Below, piece after piece: positions 1 to 9,290 of a DNA stretch of 64,000 bases; the first letter of the stretch is position 1, and every line of letters starts with the position of its first letter. The notes below the pieces were generated by a model. It ran no database searches. It had not been told where the DNA came from and worked only from the letters and a program-made list of their open reading frames with translations. The DNA is taken from positions 248,001-312,000 of the forward strand of contig NZ_JAJTWT010000004.1 of the NCBI RefSeq assembly GCF_021353235.1. The letters are read 5' to 3'. A program made the position numbers and the translations under genes. This DNA is from Pelomonas caseinilytica (GTDB taxonomy: Bacteria; Pseudomonadota; Gammaproteobacteria; Burkholderiales; Burkholderiaceae_C).

Positions 1-143
<143 letters not shown>

Positions 144-202
144 CCCCGAACGCGGTGGCGCAGCGGCGCCACCGCTCCCCACACCATCGCGGAGCGAACA
201 CC

Positions 203-1666
203 ATGAGCATGACGGTTGAAGAGCGCAAGGCCGCCAACAAGGCCTTGATCGATGAAGTCCTGAGGGCCTACCCGGACAAGATGGCCAAGCGCCGCGCCAA
301 GCACCTTGGCCAGTACGAGGAAGGCAAGCCGGACTGCGGCGTGAAGAGCAACATCAAGTCGCTGCCTGGCGTGATGACCATCCGCGGCTGCGCCTATGCG
401 GGCTCCAAGGGGGTGGTGTGGGGGCCCATCAAGGACATGATCCACATCAGCCACGGCCCGGTGGGCTGCGGCCAGTACAGCTGGGCCGCGCGGCGCAACT
501 ACTACATCGGCCTGACCGGCGTGGACAGCTTCGTGACCATGCAGTTCACGAGCGACTTCCAGGAAAAGGACATCGTCTTCGGCGGCGACAAGAAGCTCGA
601 CAAGATCATCGACGAGATCCAGGACCTGTTCCCGCTCAACAAGGGCATCAGCATCCAGAGCGAGTGCCCCATCGGCCTGATCGGCGACGACATCGAGGCC
701 GTGTCCAAGAGGAAGAGCAAGGAGCATGGCGACCACACCATCGTGCCGGTGCGCTGCGAAGGCTTCCGCGGCGTGAGCCAGTCGCTGGGCCACCACCTGG
801 CCAACGACGCCATCCGCGACTGGGTGTTCGACGGCACGACGAAGAAGGAGCACGCCTTCGAGTCGACGCCCTACGACGTCACCATCATCGGCGACTACAA
901 CATCGGCGGCGACGCCTGGAGCAGCCGCATCCTGCTGGAGGAGATCGGCCTGCGCGTGATCGCGCAGTGGTCGGGCGACGGCACCATCGCCGAGCTGGAG
1001 AACACGCCGCGGGCCAAGCTCAACCTCATCCACTGCTACCGGTCGATGAACTACATCAGCCGGCACATGGAGGAGAAGTACGGCATTCCCTGGGTCGAAT
1101 ACAACTTCTTCGGCCCGACCAAGATCGCTGAGAGCCTGCGCGAGATCGCCAGCCACTTCGACGACAGCATCAAGGCCAAGGCCGAGGCCGTCATCGCCAA
1201 GTACCAGCCGCTGGTGGACTCCGTCATCGCCAAATACAGGCCGCGCCTGCAGGACAAGACCGTGATGCTCTACGTGGGCGGCCTGCGCCCGCGCCACGTC
1301 ATCGGCGCCTACGAGGATCTCGGCATGAAGGTCGTCGGCACCGGCTACGAGTTCGGCCATAACGACGACTACCAGCGCACCACCCATTACATCGGCGACG
1401 CGACGCTGATCTACGACGACGTGACCGGCTACGAGTTCGAGAAGTTCGTCGAGAAGATCCAGCCCGACCTGATCGGCAGCGGCATCAAGGAGAAGTACGT
1501 CTTCCAGAAGATGGGCGTGCCCTTCCGCCAGATGCACAGCTGGGACTACAGCGGCCCGTACCACGGCTACGACGGCTTCGCCATCTTCGCCCGCGACATG
1601 GACATGGCCATCAGCTCCCCGATCTGGAAGCTGGCCAAGTCCGCGCCCTGGAAGACCGCCGCGTAA
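203..1666 (+). CDS. nifD: nitrogenase MoFe protein alpha chain NifD
   Basis: Alpha subunit of dinitrogenase (487 aa, typical length), which carries the FeMo-cofactor and shares the P-cluster with NifK. P-cluster cysteines are C63 (GCAYAGS), C89 (VGCGQYSW) and C155 ([13 protein letters not shown]). The FeMo-co ligands are C278 (HCYRSMNYI) and H445 ([17 protein letters not shown]), each exactly three residues later than in Azotobacter numbering. The ATG at 203 is chosen because GGAGCG lies a few bases upstream and MSMTVEERK begins the conserved protein; an upstream in-frame ATG at 155 would add 16 unconserved residues. A Mo-type rather than V- or Fe-only enzyme is indicated by length and neighbours. 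Confidence 0.98.
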   Translation: MSMTVEERKAANKALIDEVLRAYPDKMAKRRAKHLGQYEEGKPDCGVKSNIKSLPGVMTIRGCAYAGSKGVVWGPIKDMIHISHGPVGCGQYSWAARRNYYIGLTGVDSFVTMQFTSDFQEKDIVFGGDKKLDKIIDEIQDLFPLNKGISIQSECPIGLIGDDIEAVSKRKSKEHGDHTIVPVRCEGFRGVSQSLGHHLANDAIRDWVFDGTTKKEHAFESTPYDVTIIGDYNIGGDAWSSRILLEEIGLRVIAQWSGDGTIAELENTPRAKLNLIHCYRSMNYISRHMEEKYGIPWVEYNFFGPTKIAESLREIASHFDDSIKAKAEAVIAKYQPLVDSVIAKYRPRLQDKTVMLYVGGLRPRHVIGAYEDLGMKVVGTGYEFGHNDDYQRTTHYIGDATLIYDDVTGYEFEKFVEKIQPDLIGSGIKEKYVFQKMGVPFRQMHSWDYSGPYHGYDGFAIFARDMDMAISSPIWKLAKSAPWKTAA

Positions 1667-1697
1667 AGAACCGACTCATCCCCGCCAGGAGAACACC

Positions 1698-3257
1698 ATG
1701 CCCCAGACCGCAGAAAAGGTCATCGACCACGAACTGCTGTTCCGCGAGCCGGAATACCAGAAGCTCTTCGCCGACAAGAAGGCCAACTTCGAGTTCAACC
1801 ATGCCGACGTGCGCATCGAGGAGATCCGCAACTGGACCAAGACGCCGGAGTACAAGGAAAAGAACTTCGCCCGCGAGGCGCTGACGGTGAACCCCGCCAA
1901 GGCCTGCCAGCCGCTGGGCGCGGTGTTCGTGGCCAACGGCTTCAACAAGACGCTGAGCTTCGTGCACGGCAGCCAGGGCTGCGTGGCCTACTACCGCAGC
2001 CACTTCAGCCGCCACTTCAAGGAGCCGACCTCCTGCGTCAGCTCGTCCATGACCGAGGACGCCGCCGTCTTCGGCGGGCTCAACAACATGGTGGACGGCC
2101 TGAGCAACGCCTACAGCCTCTACAAGCCCGACATGATCGCGGTCAGCACCACCTGCATGGCCGAGGTCATCGGCGACGACCTGAACGCCTTCATCAAGAC
2201 CGCCAAGGAGAAGGGCAGCGTGCCGGCCGAGTTCGACGTGCCCTTCGCCCACACGCCCGCCTTCGTCGGCAGCCACGTGACCGGCTACGACAACGCGCTG
2301 CTGGGCGTGCTGCAGCACTTCTGGGACGGCAAGGCCGGCACGGCGCCGGCGCTGCAACGCGTGCCCGACGACAGCATCAACTTCATCGGCGGCTTCGACG
2401 GCTTCGTCGTCGGCAACATGAAGGAGATCAAGCGCATCTTCAGCCTCTTCGGCGTGACGGTGAACGTGATCTGCGACCCGAGCGAAGTCTGGAACACGCC
2501 CACCGACGGCGAGTTCCGCATGTACCAGGGCGGCACGACCAAGGAGACCGTCGAGGCCGCGCTCAACGCCAAGGCCACCATCGTCTTCCAGGAGTTCTGC
2601 TGCGAGAAGACGGCCAAGTACATCGCCGAGAAGGGCCAGGAGGTCGTGCTGCTCAACGCCCCCGTGGGCGTGGCCGGCACCGACCGCTTCCTGATGGCCA
2701 TCAGCCGCCTGACCGGCAAGCCGGTGCCGGCCGAGCTGGAGAAGGAGCGCGGCCAGCTCGTGGACGCCATGGCCGACAGCCAGAGCCACCTGCACGGCAA
2801 GCGCTACGCCCTCTACGGCGATCCCGACCAGATGATCGGCTATGCCGAGTTCCTGCTGGAACTGGGTGCCGAGCCGGCCCACGTGCTGGCCACCAATGGC
2901 GGCGAAGAGTGGGCGAAGAAGGTGCAGGCCGTGTTCGACGCCTCGTCCTACGGCGCCGGCTGCAAGGTCTACCCCAAGCGCGACCTCTGGCACCTGCGCA
3001 GCCTGCTCTTCACCGAGCCGGTGGACTTCCTGATCGGCAACACCTATGGCAAATACCTGGAGCGCGACGCCGGCACGCCGCTGATCCGGGCGGTGTTCCC
3101 CATCTTCGACCGCCACCACTACCACCGCTTCCCCACCTGGGGCTACAACGGCGCCCTGTGGCTGTTCACGATGCTGCTGGACGAATTCTTCGAGACGCTG
3201 GACGCGAACACCATCGTGCCCGGCAAGACCGACTACTCCTACGACATCATCCGCTGA
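1698..3257 (+). CDS. nifK: nitrogenase MoFe protein beta chain NifK
   Basis: Beta subunit of the alpha2-beta2 MoFe protein (519 aa). P-cluster cysteines fall at C70 (AKACQPLG), C95 ([13 protein letters not shown]) and C153 ([12 protein letters not shown]), the same numbers as in Azotobacter vinelandii. The N-terminal extension of about 50 residues that wraps the alpha subunit is present. AGGAGAAC precedes the ATG, and nifD ends 31 bp upstream, so the two are co-transcribed. Nothing is truncated or unusual. Confidence 0.98.
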   Translation: MPQTAEKVIDHELLFREPEYQKLFADKKANFEFNHADVRIEEIRNWTKTPEYKEKNFAREALTVNPAKACQPLGAVFVANGFNKTLSFVHGSQGCVAYYRSHFSRHFKEPTSCVSSSMTEDAAVFGGLNNMVDGLSNAYSLYKPDMIAVSTTCMAEVIGDDLNAFIKTAKEKGSVPAEFDVPFAHTPAFVGSHVTGYDNALLGVLQHFWDGKAGTAPALQRVPDDSINFIGGFDGFVVGNMKEIKRIFSLFGVTVNVICDPSEVWNTPTDGEFRMYQGGTTKETVEAALNAKATIVFQEFCCEKTAKYIAEKGQEVVLLNAPVGVAGTDRFLMAISRLTGKPVPAELEKERGQLVDAMADSQSHLHGKRYALYGDPDQMIGYAEFLLELGAEPAHVLATNGGEEWAKKVQAVFDASSYGAGCKVYPKRDLWHLRSLLFTEPVDFLIGNTYGKYLERDAGTPLIRAVFPIFDRHHYHRFPTWGYNGALWLFTMLLDEFFETLDANTIVPGKTDYSYDIIR

Positions 3258-3280
3258 ACGTCCGGCGCCCGCGCGGCGAC

Positions 3281-3577
3281 ATGATCTTCGTCATCGAAGT
3301 CCCCGACCAGGCCGAACCCTCGGCCTGGTTCGCGTTCGACGTGGACGACCTGCTCGGCAAGATCGAATGCCGCGCACCGGGCCTGCTCGCGCTGCAGGAA
3401 CCGGGCGCGGCCACCGCGCCTGCGGCTGCGCGATGCCGCATCTTCTGGAACGAGGCCGAGGCCACCGCCGCCTTCGAGCGCGGGGACGACCCGCTGTGGC
3501 AGGGCCGCGGCTGGCGCGCCCGCCAGGCCCTGCGTGAGCAGCTCGTCGCGCTGGACGTGCTGGCGGACGACCTCTGA
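3281..3577 (+). CDS. small conserved-looking unknown protein downstream of nifK
   Basis: A 98-aa acidic protein starting MIFVIEVPD with an ATG 23 bp after the nifK stop and in the same direction. It has no cysteine pair, signal peptide or membrane segment. It contains a Trp-rich stretch (PLWQGRGWRARQAL) followed by a short helix ending in LADDL. I do not recognise a family; it is not NifT/FixU or CowN by sequence. Position suggests co-transcription with nifHDK and a role in nitrogenase maturation or protection, but that is inference only. Codon use matches the neighbours, which supports it being a real gene. Confidence 0.7.
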   Translation: MIFVIEVPDQAEPSAWFAFDVDDLLGKIECRAPGLLALQEPGAATAPAAARCRIFWNEAEATAAFERGDDPLWQGRGWRARQALREQLVALDVLADDL

Positions 3578-3648
3578 GCGAGGCAGCCGCCGGGGCCGGG
3601 AGGCCGGGCGAACCGCGCTGTCCGTGGCGCTTGGAGCCAGGCATACGG

Positions 3649-3673
3649 CCACAGAGACGCAGAGACACAGAGG
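3649..3673. repeat. CACAGAG-type intergenic repeat, degenerate copy
   Basis: Three tandem units of the pattern CACAGAG/CGCAGAG/CACAGAG begin at CCACAGAGACGC. They resemble the left arms of two complete inverted repeats elsewhere in the window (29214-29289 and 44260-44338). Only a short partial right arm (CTCCGTGTCTC, about 3691) is visible, so this copy is degenerate. It lies in the 282-bp gap between the gene at 3281 and nifE. Confidence 0.65.
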
Positions 3674-3809
3674 CAGCGGAATGAAGGCCCCTCCGTGTCT
3701 CCCAGGCGCGTCGTGTTTGTCGCAAACCCGCCAGCTCAGCGCACACCGGCCTCGGCCCCTGGCCTCTCCAAGTCCTTGATCCGACAGCGTTGCGGGACCT
3801 GCGCGGCCC

Positions 3810-3825
3810 TGGCATCGATCCTGCA
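3810..3825 (+). promoter_or_regulatory. sigma54 (-24/-12) promoter of nifE operon
   Basis: TGGCATCGATCCTGCA has GG (3811-3812), exactly ten bases, then GC (3823-3824), and matches TGGCACG-N4-TTGC closely. It lies 35 bp before the nifE start, a suitable distance for a sigma54 promoter. No perfect TGT-N10-ACA NifA site was found upstream; a degenerate TGT-N10-CCC occurs in the GTTTG-TCG-CAAAC inverted repeat near 3714-3729. Confidence 0.75.
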
Positions 3826-3859
3826 TTGAGCCTCTCGTCCGCCACTCCGGGAGGCCCCG

Positions 3860-5278
3860 ATGTCCGCCAGCCTGAACGCCAAGATCGCCGAGGTCTTCGA
3901 CGAGCCTGGCTGCGACGTCAACCAGGCCAAGAGCGCCAAGGAGCGCAAGAAGGGGTGCACCAAGCAGCTCACGCCCGGTGCCGCGGCCGGAGGCTGCGCC
4001 TTCGACGGCGCCAAGATCGCGCTGCAACCCATCGTGGACGTGGCCCACCTCGTGCACGGCCCCATCGCCTGCGAAGGCAACAGCTGGGACAACCGCCACA
4101 GCGCCAGCTCCGGCCCGCAGACCTACCGCACCGGCTTCACAACCGACATCAACGAGCTGGACGTGATCTACGGCGCCGAGAAGCGCCTGTTAAAAAGCAT
4201 CCGTGAGGTCATCGAGCGCCAGGACCCGGCGGCGGTGTTCGTCTACCAGACCTGCGTCACCGGCATGATCGGCGACGACATCGAGGCGGTGTGCAGGCGC
4301 GCCGCCGAGCGCTTCGGCAAGCCGGTGATCCCGGTCAACGCGCCGGGCTTCGCCGGCCCCAAGAACCTGGGCAACAAGCTCGGTGCCGAGGCGCTGCTGG
4401 ATCACGTCATCGGCACGGTGGAGCCCGAGGTCACGACGCCGACCGACATCAACATCATCGGCGAGTACAACCTCAGCGGCGAGCTCTGGCAGGTCAAGCC
4501 GCTGCTGGACGCCCTGGGCGTGCGCGTGCTGTCGTGCATCAGCGGCGACGGGCGCTACCGCGACATCGCCGGGGCCCACCGGGCGCGCGCCAACATGATG
4601 GTCTGCAGCAAGTCCATGATCAACGTGGCCACACGCATGCAGCAGCGCTGGGGCATCCCCTACTTCGAAGGCTCGTTCTACGGCATCAGCGACATGAGCA
4701 CGACGCTGCGCGAGATCGCGCGGCTGCTGGTGGCGCGCGGCGCGCCAGCCGACCTGGCCGACCGGGCCGAGGCGCTGATCGCCGCCGAGGAGGCGCGCGC
4801 CTGGGAGCGCATCCGCGCCTACCGCGAGCGGCTGTCGGGCAAGAAGGTGCTGCTCATCACCGGCGGCGTGAAGAGCTGGTCGGTCGTCTCGGCGCTGCAG
4901 GAGGCGGGGCTGGAGGTGGTGGGCACCAGCGTCAAGAAGAGCACCCGCGAGGACAAGGAGAAGATCCGCGAGCTGATGGGCGACGGCGCCGATGCCCACA
5001 TGATCGACGACCTGAGCCCGCGCGAGATGTACGCCATGCTCAAGGACGCCAAGGCCGACATCATGCTCAGCGGCGGGCGCAGCCAGTTCGTGGCTCTGAA
5101 GGCGCGCATGCCCTGGATGGACATCAACCAGGAGCGCCACCACGCCTTCGCCGGCTACGAGGGCATGGTGACCATGATCGCGGAGATCGACAAGGCCTTG
5201 TTCAACCCGGTGTGGCAGCAGGTGCGGACGCCGGCGCCATGGGAGACGCAAGCGGCCCTGCTGGGCGAGGCGGTGTGA
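3860..5278 (+). CDS. nifE: nitrogenase FeMo-co scaffold NifE
   Basis: NifE (472 aa) pairs with NifN to form the NifEN scaffold on which the FeMo-co precursor from NifB is converted to FeMo-co. It is a NifD homologue: cluster cysteines are visible in GAAAGGCAFDG, GPIACEGNSW and [16 protein letters not shown], matching the P-cluster-like sites of NifD. It lacks the NifD ligand pattern around the FeMo-co histidine, as expected. A sigma54 promoter sits just upstream. The nifN start overlaps the region one base after its stop, so the two are tightly coupled. Confidence 0.97.
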   Translation: MSASLNAKIAEVFDEPGCDVNQAKSAKERKKGCTKQLTPGAAAGGCAFDGAKIALQPIVDVAHLVHGPIACEGNSWDNRHSASSGPQTYRTGFTTDINELDVIYGAEKRLLKSIREVIERQDPAAVFVYQTCVTGMIGDDIEAVCRRAAERFGKPVIPVNAPGFAGPKNLGNKLGAEALLDHVIGTVEPEVTTPTDINIIGEYNLSGELWQVKPLLDALGVRVLSCISGDGRYRDIAGAHRARANMMVCSKSMINVATRMQQRWGIPYFEGSFYGISDMSTTLREIARLLVARGAPADLADRAEALIAAEEARAWERIRAYRERLSGKKVLLITGGVKSWSVVSALQEAGLEVVGTSVKKSTREDKEKIRELMGDGADAHMIDDLSPREMYAMLKDAKADIMLSGGRSQFVALKARMPWMDINQERHHAFAGYEGMVTMIAEIDKALFNPVWQQVRTPAPWETQAALLGEAV

Positions 5279-5279
5279 C

Positions 5280-6659
5280 ATGGCCCACGTCAGCGAATCC
5301 CGTAAGGCCTGCGCCGTCAATCCGCTCAAGATGAGCCAGCCGCTGGGCGCGGCCTACGCGTTCATGGGGCTCGCGTCCTGCATGCCCGTCATGCATGGCT
5401 CGCAAGGCTGCACCTCCTTCGGCCTGGTGGTGCTGGTGCGCCATTTCAAGGAAGCCATCCCGCTGCAGACCACCGCGATGAACGAGGCCACCACGGTGAT
5501 GGGTGGTTACGACAACATCGAGAAGGCGTTGCTCAACATCCGACAGCGCGCCAGGCCGGCGCTGATCGCCATCTGCTCGACGGGCCTGACCGAAACCCGC
5601 GGCGACGATGTCGAAGGCCACCTGAGGCTCATCCGCCAGCGCCACCCGGAGCTGGCCGACACGGAGATCGTCTACGTCTCCACGCCCGACTACGTCGGCG
5701 CTTTCCAGGACGGCTGGGCGCGAGCGGTCACGGCCCTCGTCTCCCAGCTGCCCGCACCGCAGGCCCCGCGCCGGGCCGGCCTCGTCAACGTGCTGCCCGG
5801 CAGCCACCTGACGCCCGGCGACCTGGAGGAAGTGCGCGACATGATCGAGGCCTTCGGGCTCACGCCGGTCTTCGTGCCCGACGTGTCGGGCTCGCTGGAC
5901 GGCCACATTCCCGAGGCCTGGCTGGGCACCACGCTCGGGGGCACGCCGCTGGCGGCGCTGCGCGAACTGGGCACGGCCGAGCACACCCTGGCGCTGGGCG
6001 AGCAGATGCGCCCCGCCGCGCTGGCGCTGCAGGCGCGCTGCGGCGTGCCGTTCACGGTGTTCGACCGACTCACCGGCCTTACCGCCACCGACGCCTTCGT
6101 CGCCCGGCTGGCCGAACTCTCCGGCCGCGCGGTGCCCGCCCGTTTGCGCCGCCAGCGCAGCCAGCTGGTGGACGCCATGCTCGACGGCCACTTCCACTTC
6201 GGCAACGTGCGCGTGGCGCTGGCCGCCGAGCCCGACCTGCTGTGGAGCGCCGGCAGCTTCCTGGCGGAGATGGGCGCCGAGCTGGCCGTGTGCGTCACCA
6301 CCACCCGCTCGCCGCTGCTCGAACGCATGCCCAGTGCCGAGGTGCTGGTCGGCGACCTGGAGGATTTCGAGCAATCGGCGCGCGCCGCCGGCTGCGAGCT
6401 GCTGATGACGCACTCGCACGGACGCCAGGCCGCCGAGCGCCTGGGCCTGCCGCTGTTCCGCATCGGGATCCCGATGTTCGACCGCATCGGCAACTCCCAC
6501 ATCTGCCACGCGGGCTACCGGGGCACGCGCAACTTCGTCTACGAGGTGGGCAACCTGCTGATGGCCCACGCGCCCCACCACGGCCCCGACGACTGGCCGC
6601 TGCCCGCCGCCTCGCTGGCCGCCGCGCAACCGGGCCGGCCCGCCACCGCCGGCGCCTGA
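5280..6659 (+). CDS. nifN: nitrogenase FeMo-co scaffold NifN
   Basis: NifN (459 aa) is the NifK-like partner of NifE in FeMo-co assembly. It starts directly at the region homologous to NifK residue 65 (NPLKMSQPLGAAYAFMG) and lacks the NifK N-terminal extension, as is normal. MHGSQGCTSFG and the downstream VRHFKEAIPL are family hallmarks. The ATG lies one base after the nifE TGA, so translation is coupled. The last 20 residues are Ala/Pro-rich and probably disordered. Confidence 0.96.
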   Translation: MAHVSESRKACAVNPLKMSQPLGAAYAFMGLASCMPVMHGSQGCTSFGLVVLVRHFKEAIPLQTTAMNEATTVMGGYDNIEKALLNIRQRARPALIAICSTGLTETRGDDVEGHLRLIRQRHPELADTEIVYVSTPDYVGAFQDGWARAVTALVSQLPAPQAPRRAGLVNVLPGSHLTPGDLEEVRDMIEAFGLTPVFVPDVSGSLDGHIPEAWLGTTLGGTPLAALRELGTAEHTLALGEQMRPAALALQARCGVPFTVFDRLTGLTATDAFVARLAELSGRAVPARLRRQRSQLVDAMLDGHFHFGNVRVALAAEPDLLWSAGSFLAEMGAELAVCVTTTRSPLLERMPSAEVLVGDLEDFEQSARAAGCELLMTHSHGRQAAERLGLPLFRIGIPMFDRIGNSHICHAGYRGTRNFVYEVGNLLMAHAPHHGPDDWPLPAASLAAAQPGRPATAGA

Positions 6660-6678
6660 ACACCCCCACGGAGATGCC

Positions 6679-7095
6679 ATGAAAGTCGCCTTCGCCACCC
6701 AGGACCAGCAGCGCGTCGACGCGCACTTCGGCTGGGCCAAGCACCTCGCCGTCTACGAGGTCTCGCCCTCGGGCTACCGCTTCCTGCAGGACTTCCCCTT
6801 CGGCGAAGACCTGGCGGAGGACGGCAACGAAGACAAGCTCTCGCCCAAGCTCGCCGCCATCCACGACTGCGCCATCGTCTACGTGGCCGCCATCGGCGGC
6901 TCGGCCGCGGCGCGCGTGGTGGCCAGCAAGATCCACCCGGTCAAGGTCACCCAGCCCGAGCCCATCCTGGACATCCTGGACAAACTGCAGGAGACCCTCG
7001 CCGGCATGCCGCCACCCTGGCTGCGCAAGGCGCTGCTCAAAGGCCAGGCGCGGGTCCACGACTTCGAGGAAGACGACGAGGTGAAGAATGACTGA
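6679..7095 (+). CDS. nifX: FeMo-co precursor carrier NifX
   Basis: NifX (138 aa) belongs to the NifX/NafY/NifB C-terminal dinitrogenase iron-molybdenum cofactor family. It binds NifB-co and the VK-cluster and ferries them to or from NifEN. The start [20 protein letters not shown] has the conserved D-x-HFG motif, and [13 protein letters not shown] forms the second conserved block. It lies 19 bp after nifN with GGAG at the start. It overlaps the next gene by 8 bp. Confidence 0.95.
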   Translation: MKVAFATQDQQRVDAHFGWAKHLAVYEVSPSGYRFLQDFPFGEDLAEDGNEDKLSPKLAAIHDCAIVYVAAIGGSAAARVVASKIHPVKVTQPEPILDILDKLQETLAGMPPPWLRKALLKGQARVHDFEEDDEVKND

Positions 7096-7546
7096 AGCCA
7101 CCGCCGAAGCGCTGGCCGACCCCTTCGTGCGCGAGCTGGTCAAGCAGTTGCGGGCACAGGACACCCACGGCAGTTGGGAGGGCAGGAGCGACGCACAGCT
7201 GCTGGAGCCCTTCATCGTGACCGCCGAGCAGCGCCGCGCCCTGCCCATCATGGGCGACCCCGACCCCGACACCCTGTGGCGGCTGGACCTCTTCCACAAC
7301 GCCGTGGGGCTGACCATCGAGCGGGCGACGCGATGCATGGTCTCGCCCATGATGAAGATGAGCCACGAGGGCTTCGGCCGCGCGGTGCTGACCACCGGCC
7401 GGCTCATCGTCGTCAACCGCTACCTGCGCGACGTGCACCGCTTCGGCTTCCCCAGCCTGGCCAAGCTCGCCGAGGCCGGCAACAAGCTGGTGAAGGAAGG
7501 CGTGGACCTGATCGAGAAGTACCCGGAGGTGGCCCACTATGGCTGA
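7088..7546 (+). CDS. NifX-associated nitrogen fixation protein (DUF269 family)
   Basis: A 152-aa soluble protein of the DUF269 family, found next to nifX in most Mo-nitrogenase clusters. Conserved features include [16 protein letters not shown] near the N-terminus, LPIMGDPDP, and the C-terminal [19 protein letters not shown] block. Its biochemical role is not established. The 8-bp overlap with nifX and the overlap with the next gene show a single translationally coupled unit. Confidence 0.93.
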   Translation: MTEATAEALADPFVRELVKQLRAQDTHGSWEGRSDAQLLEPFIVTAEQRRALPIMGDPDPDTLWRLDLFHNAVGLTIERATRCMVSPMMKMSHEGFGRAVLTTGRLIVVNRYLRDVHRFGFPSLAKLAEAGNKLVKEGVDLIEKYPEVAHYG

Positions 7547-7736
7547 CGTCGATACCCTGAAAGCCGAGCTGAAGAAGCTCAACGCCCGCGCCACCCAGGC
7601 CAAGATGGACCTGCACGACCTGAGCGAGGAGCTGCCGACGAACTGGGAGCGCATCCTGGACGTCGCCCAGGCCGCGCACGACGCGCATGCGGCCTTGATG
7701 GCGGCACGCCGCCAGCTCGCGGAGGCCGCGCCATGA
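7539..7736 (+). CDS. DUF683 (CCE_0567-type) nif-associated small protein
   Basis: A 65-aa all-alpha protein of the family typified by CCE_0567, which forms a two-helix coiled structure and always accompanies nifX/DUF269. The sequence shows two helical heptad segments ([22 protein letters not shown] and [16 protein letters not shown]). It overlaps the DUF269 gene upstream by 8 bp and fdxB downstream by 4 bp (ATGA). Its molecular role is unknown; context implies FeMo-co assembly or electron delivery to it. Confidence 0.9.
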   Translation: MADVDTLKAELKKLNARATQAKMDLHDLSEELPTNWERILDVAQAAHDAHAALMAARRQLAEAAP

Positions 7737-8038
7737 GCGACTTCACCATCACCCTGCCCTCCGGCGCCAGTTGGACGCCGACCTTCGTGCAGGCCATCAA
7801 CGAGGACAAGTGCATAGGCTGCGGGCGGTGCTTTCGCGTCTGCCCGCGCGGCGTGCTGGAGCTCGTCGGCCTGGACGAAGACGGCGGGCGCATCGCGCTG
7901 GATCCCGACGGCGACGAGGAAGAGGAATACGAGAAGAAGGTGATGACCATCGCCCGCCAGGCGCTGTGCATCGGCTGCACGGCCTGCTCTCGGATCTGCC
8001 CCAAGAAGTGCTACACGCACGCGGCGGCCAGCGCCTGA
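7733..8038 (+). CDS. fdxB: ferredoxin III, nif-specific (FdxB)
   Basis: A 101-aa two-cluster ferredoxin of the nif-specific FdxB (ferredoxin III) type, likely delivering electrons to nitrogenase or to cofactor assembly. Two cluster motifs are visible: CIGCGRCFRVCPRG (about residues 24-37) and CIGCTACSRICPKKC (about residues 80-94), separated by an acidic insert rich in Asp and Glu that is characteristic of the family. Its ATG overlaps the previous stop (ATGA). The clusters are presumably [4Fe-4S]. Confidence 0.94.
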   Translation: MSDFTITLPSGASWTPTFVQAINEDKCIGCGRCFRVCPRGVLELVGLDEDGGRIALDPDGDEEEEYEKKVMTIARQALCIGCTACSRICPKKCYTHAAASA

Positions 8039-8049
8039 AGGGGCCTGAG

Positions 8050-8448
8050 GTGGGCGCGCGCGAACTGCACTTCCAGCTGCACCCCGCCGTGCACGAGCGC
8101 CGCCTCACGCGGGACGACGAGGTGGACGACCTGCTGGCCTTGCTGCGCGGCCACGCCGACCCCGCCGCCGGCACGGCCGCCGAGATCGACGCGGTCGCGC
8201 TCGCGGTCGCCCTGGCCAGCCTGGGCGACAACCACCTCTGGCAGGACCTGGGGCTGGGCTCGCGCAGCGAGCTTTCGGCGCTGATGCGCCACTGGTTCCC
8301 GGCCCTCGTCGAGAGGAACGTCGGCGACATGAAGTGGAAGAAGTTCCTCTACCGCCAGCTGTGCGTGCAGGCCGAGATCCTGATCTGCAAGTCGCCGAGC
8401 TGCGCGGTCTGCGCAGACCAGCCGCTTTGCTTCGGCCCCGAGAGCTGA
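8050..8448 (+). CDS. nifQ: molybdenum donor protein NifQ (short form)
   Basis: NifQ carries a Mo-Fe-S cluster and supplies molybdenum to NifEN during FeMo-co synthesis. The diagnostic C-x4-C-x2-C-x5-C motif is intact near the C-terminus (C113, C118, C121, C127; CKSPSCAVCADQPLCF). The GTG at 8050 is chosen because AAGGGG lies eight bases upstream, just after the fdxB stop. The 132-aa product is shorter than most NifQ proteins (about 165-200 aa), lacking much of the N-terminal part. It directly precedes the molybdate transporter genes. Confidence 0.9.
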   Translation: MGARELHFQLHPAVHERRLTRDDEVDDLLALLRGHADPAAGTAAEIDAVALAVALASLGDNHLWQDLGLGSRSELSALMRHWFPALVERNVGDMKWKKFLYRQLCVQAEILICKSPSCAVCADQPLCFGPES

Positions 8449-8502
8449 CGAACGTTCCGGACGGCTGGGCCGGGCGAATCGGGCCCGGCACTTGCTTGGC
8501 AT

Positions 8503-8526
8503 CGTTGTGTACGACGCCACATAACC
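8503..8526. promoter_or_regulatory. candidate ModE operator upstream of modA
   Basis: GTTGTGT and ACATAAC form an inverted repeat with an 8-bp spacer (six of seven positions pair), ending 12 bp before the modA ATG. Size and placement fit a ModE box, which represses modABC when molybdate is plentiful, and modE is the fourth gene of this operon. A GC-rich hairpin at 8469-8489 just upstream may end nifQ transcripts. Confidence 0.55.
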
Positions 8527-8537
8527 CCGGAACTGCC

Positions 8538-9290
8538 ATGAAGCCCATCCCCCGTGTCCTGTTTGTCGCATCCCTGACGCTCGCCGCGCTGGGTGCCCGC
8601 GCCGACGAGGTGCAGGTGGCCGTGGCCGCGAACTTCGCCGTGCCGCTGGCGCGTCTCGGCGAGGGCTTCACGGCCGCCACCGGCCACAGCCTCAGGATCT
8701 CGGCCGGCGCCACGGGCAAGTTCTACTCGCAGATCGTGGCCGGTGCACCCTTCGACGTGCTGATCGCCGCCGACGACGAGACGCCCAGGAAGCTGATCGC
8801 CGAGGGCCTGGCAGTCACGGGCAGCAACTTCACCTACGCCGTCGGCAAGCTGGTGCTGTGGAGCGCCCAACCCGGCCTGGTGGATGACCAGGGCGCCGTG
8901 CTGGCCGCGGGCAGGTTCGCCCACCTGGCCATCGCCAATCCCAAGGTCGCACCCTACGGCGCGGCGGGCATGGAGGTGCTCAAGGCCCGCGGCCTCGGTG
9001 AAGCCGTCGCGCCCAAGCTGGTCACGGCCGAAAGCATCGCCCAGGCCTACCAGTTCGTCAGCACGGGCAACGCGGAGCTGGGCTTCGTGGCGCTGTCGCA
9101 GGTCGCCGTGCCGGGCAAGCCGACGGTCGGCTCGTACTGGCTCGTGCCGTCCAACCTCTACGGCGAAATCCGCCAGGACGCGGTGCTGCTCAGGGCCGGC
9201 GCGAACAAGCCGGCCGCGGCTGCGCTGCTGGCCTACCTGAAGGGCGCCAAGGCCCGTGACATCATCAAGTCGTTCGGCTACGGACTCTGA
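8538..9290 (+). CDS. modA: molybdate ABC transporter substrate-binding protein ModA
   Basis: Periplasmic molybdate-binding protein (250 aa). A Sec signal peptide ends at about residue 23 (LGARA/DE). The mature start VQVAVAANFAVPL and the SAGATGKFYSQI, FDVLIAADDETP and TGNAELGFVALSQV blocks are ModA hallmarks; the oxyanion is held by Ser and Ala backbone contacts in the first two. The stop overlaps the modB start (TGATG). It follows nifQ by 89 bp and supplies Mo for FeMo-co. Confidence 0.95.
   Translation: MKPIPRVLFVASLTLAALGARADEVQVAVAANFAVPLARLGEGFTAATGHSLRISAGATGKFYSQIVAGAPFDVLIAADDETPRKLIAEGLAVTGSNFTYAVGKLVLWSAQPGLVDDQGAVLAAGRFAHLAIANPKVAPYGAAGMEVLKARGLGEAVAPKLVTAESIAQAYQFVSTGNAELGFVALSQVAVPGKPTVGSYWLVPSNLYGEIRQDAVLLRAGANKPAAAALLAYLKGAKARDIIKSFGYGL

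Noticed and set aside
155-202. Upstream start for nifD
   Set aside because: The 16 extra residues are not NifD-like, and GGAGCG directs the ATG at 203.
1611-3125. Long open frame antisense to nifK
   Set aside because: High GC makes the antisense frame stay open; the predicted product is a low-complexity Val/Ala/His/Gly string and nifK is clearly the real gene.
7088-7546. Frameshift between nifX and the DUF269 gene
   Set aside because: The 8-bp overlap is a normal arrangement; both proteins are full length with intact ends.
8487-8500. GG-N10-GC spacing before modA as a sigma54 promoter
   Set aside because: The -12 element (TGGC) is a poor fit and the sequence overlaps a GC-rich hairpin and the ModE-like site; chance is likely.
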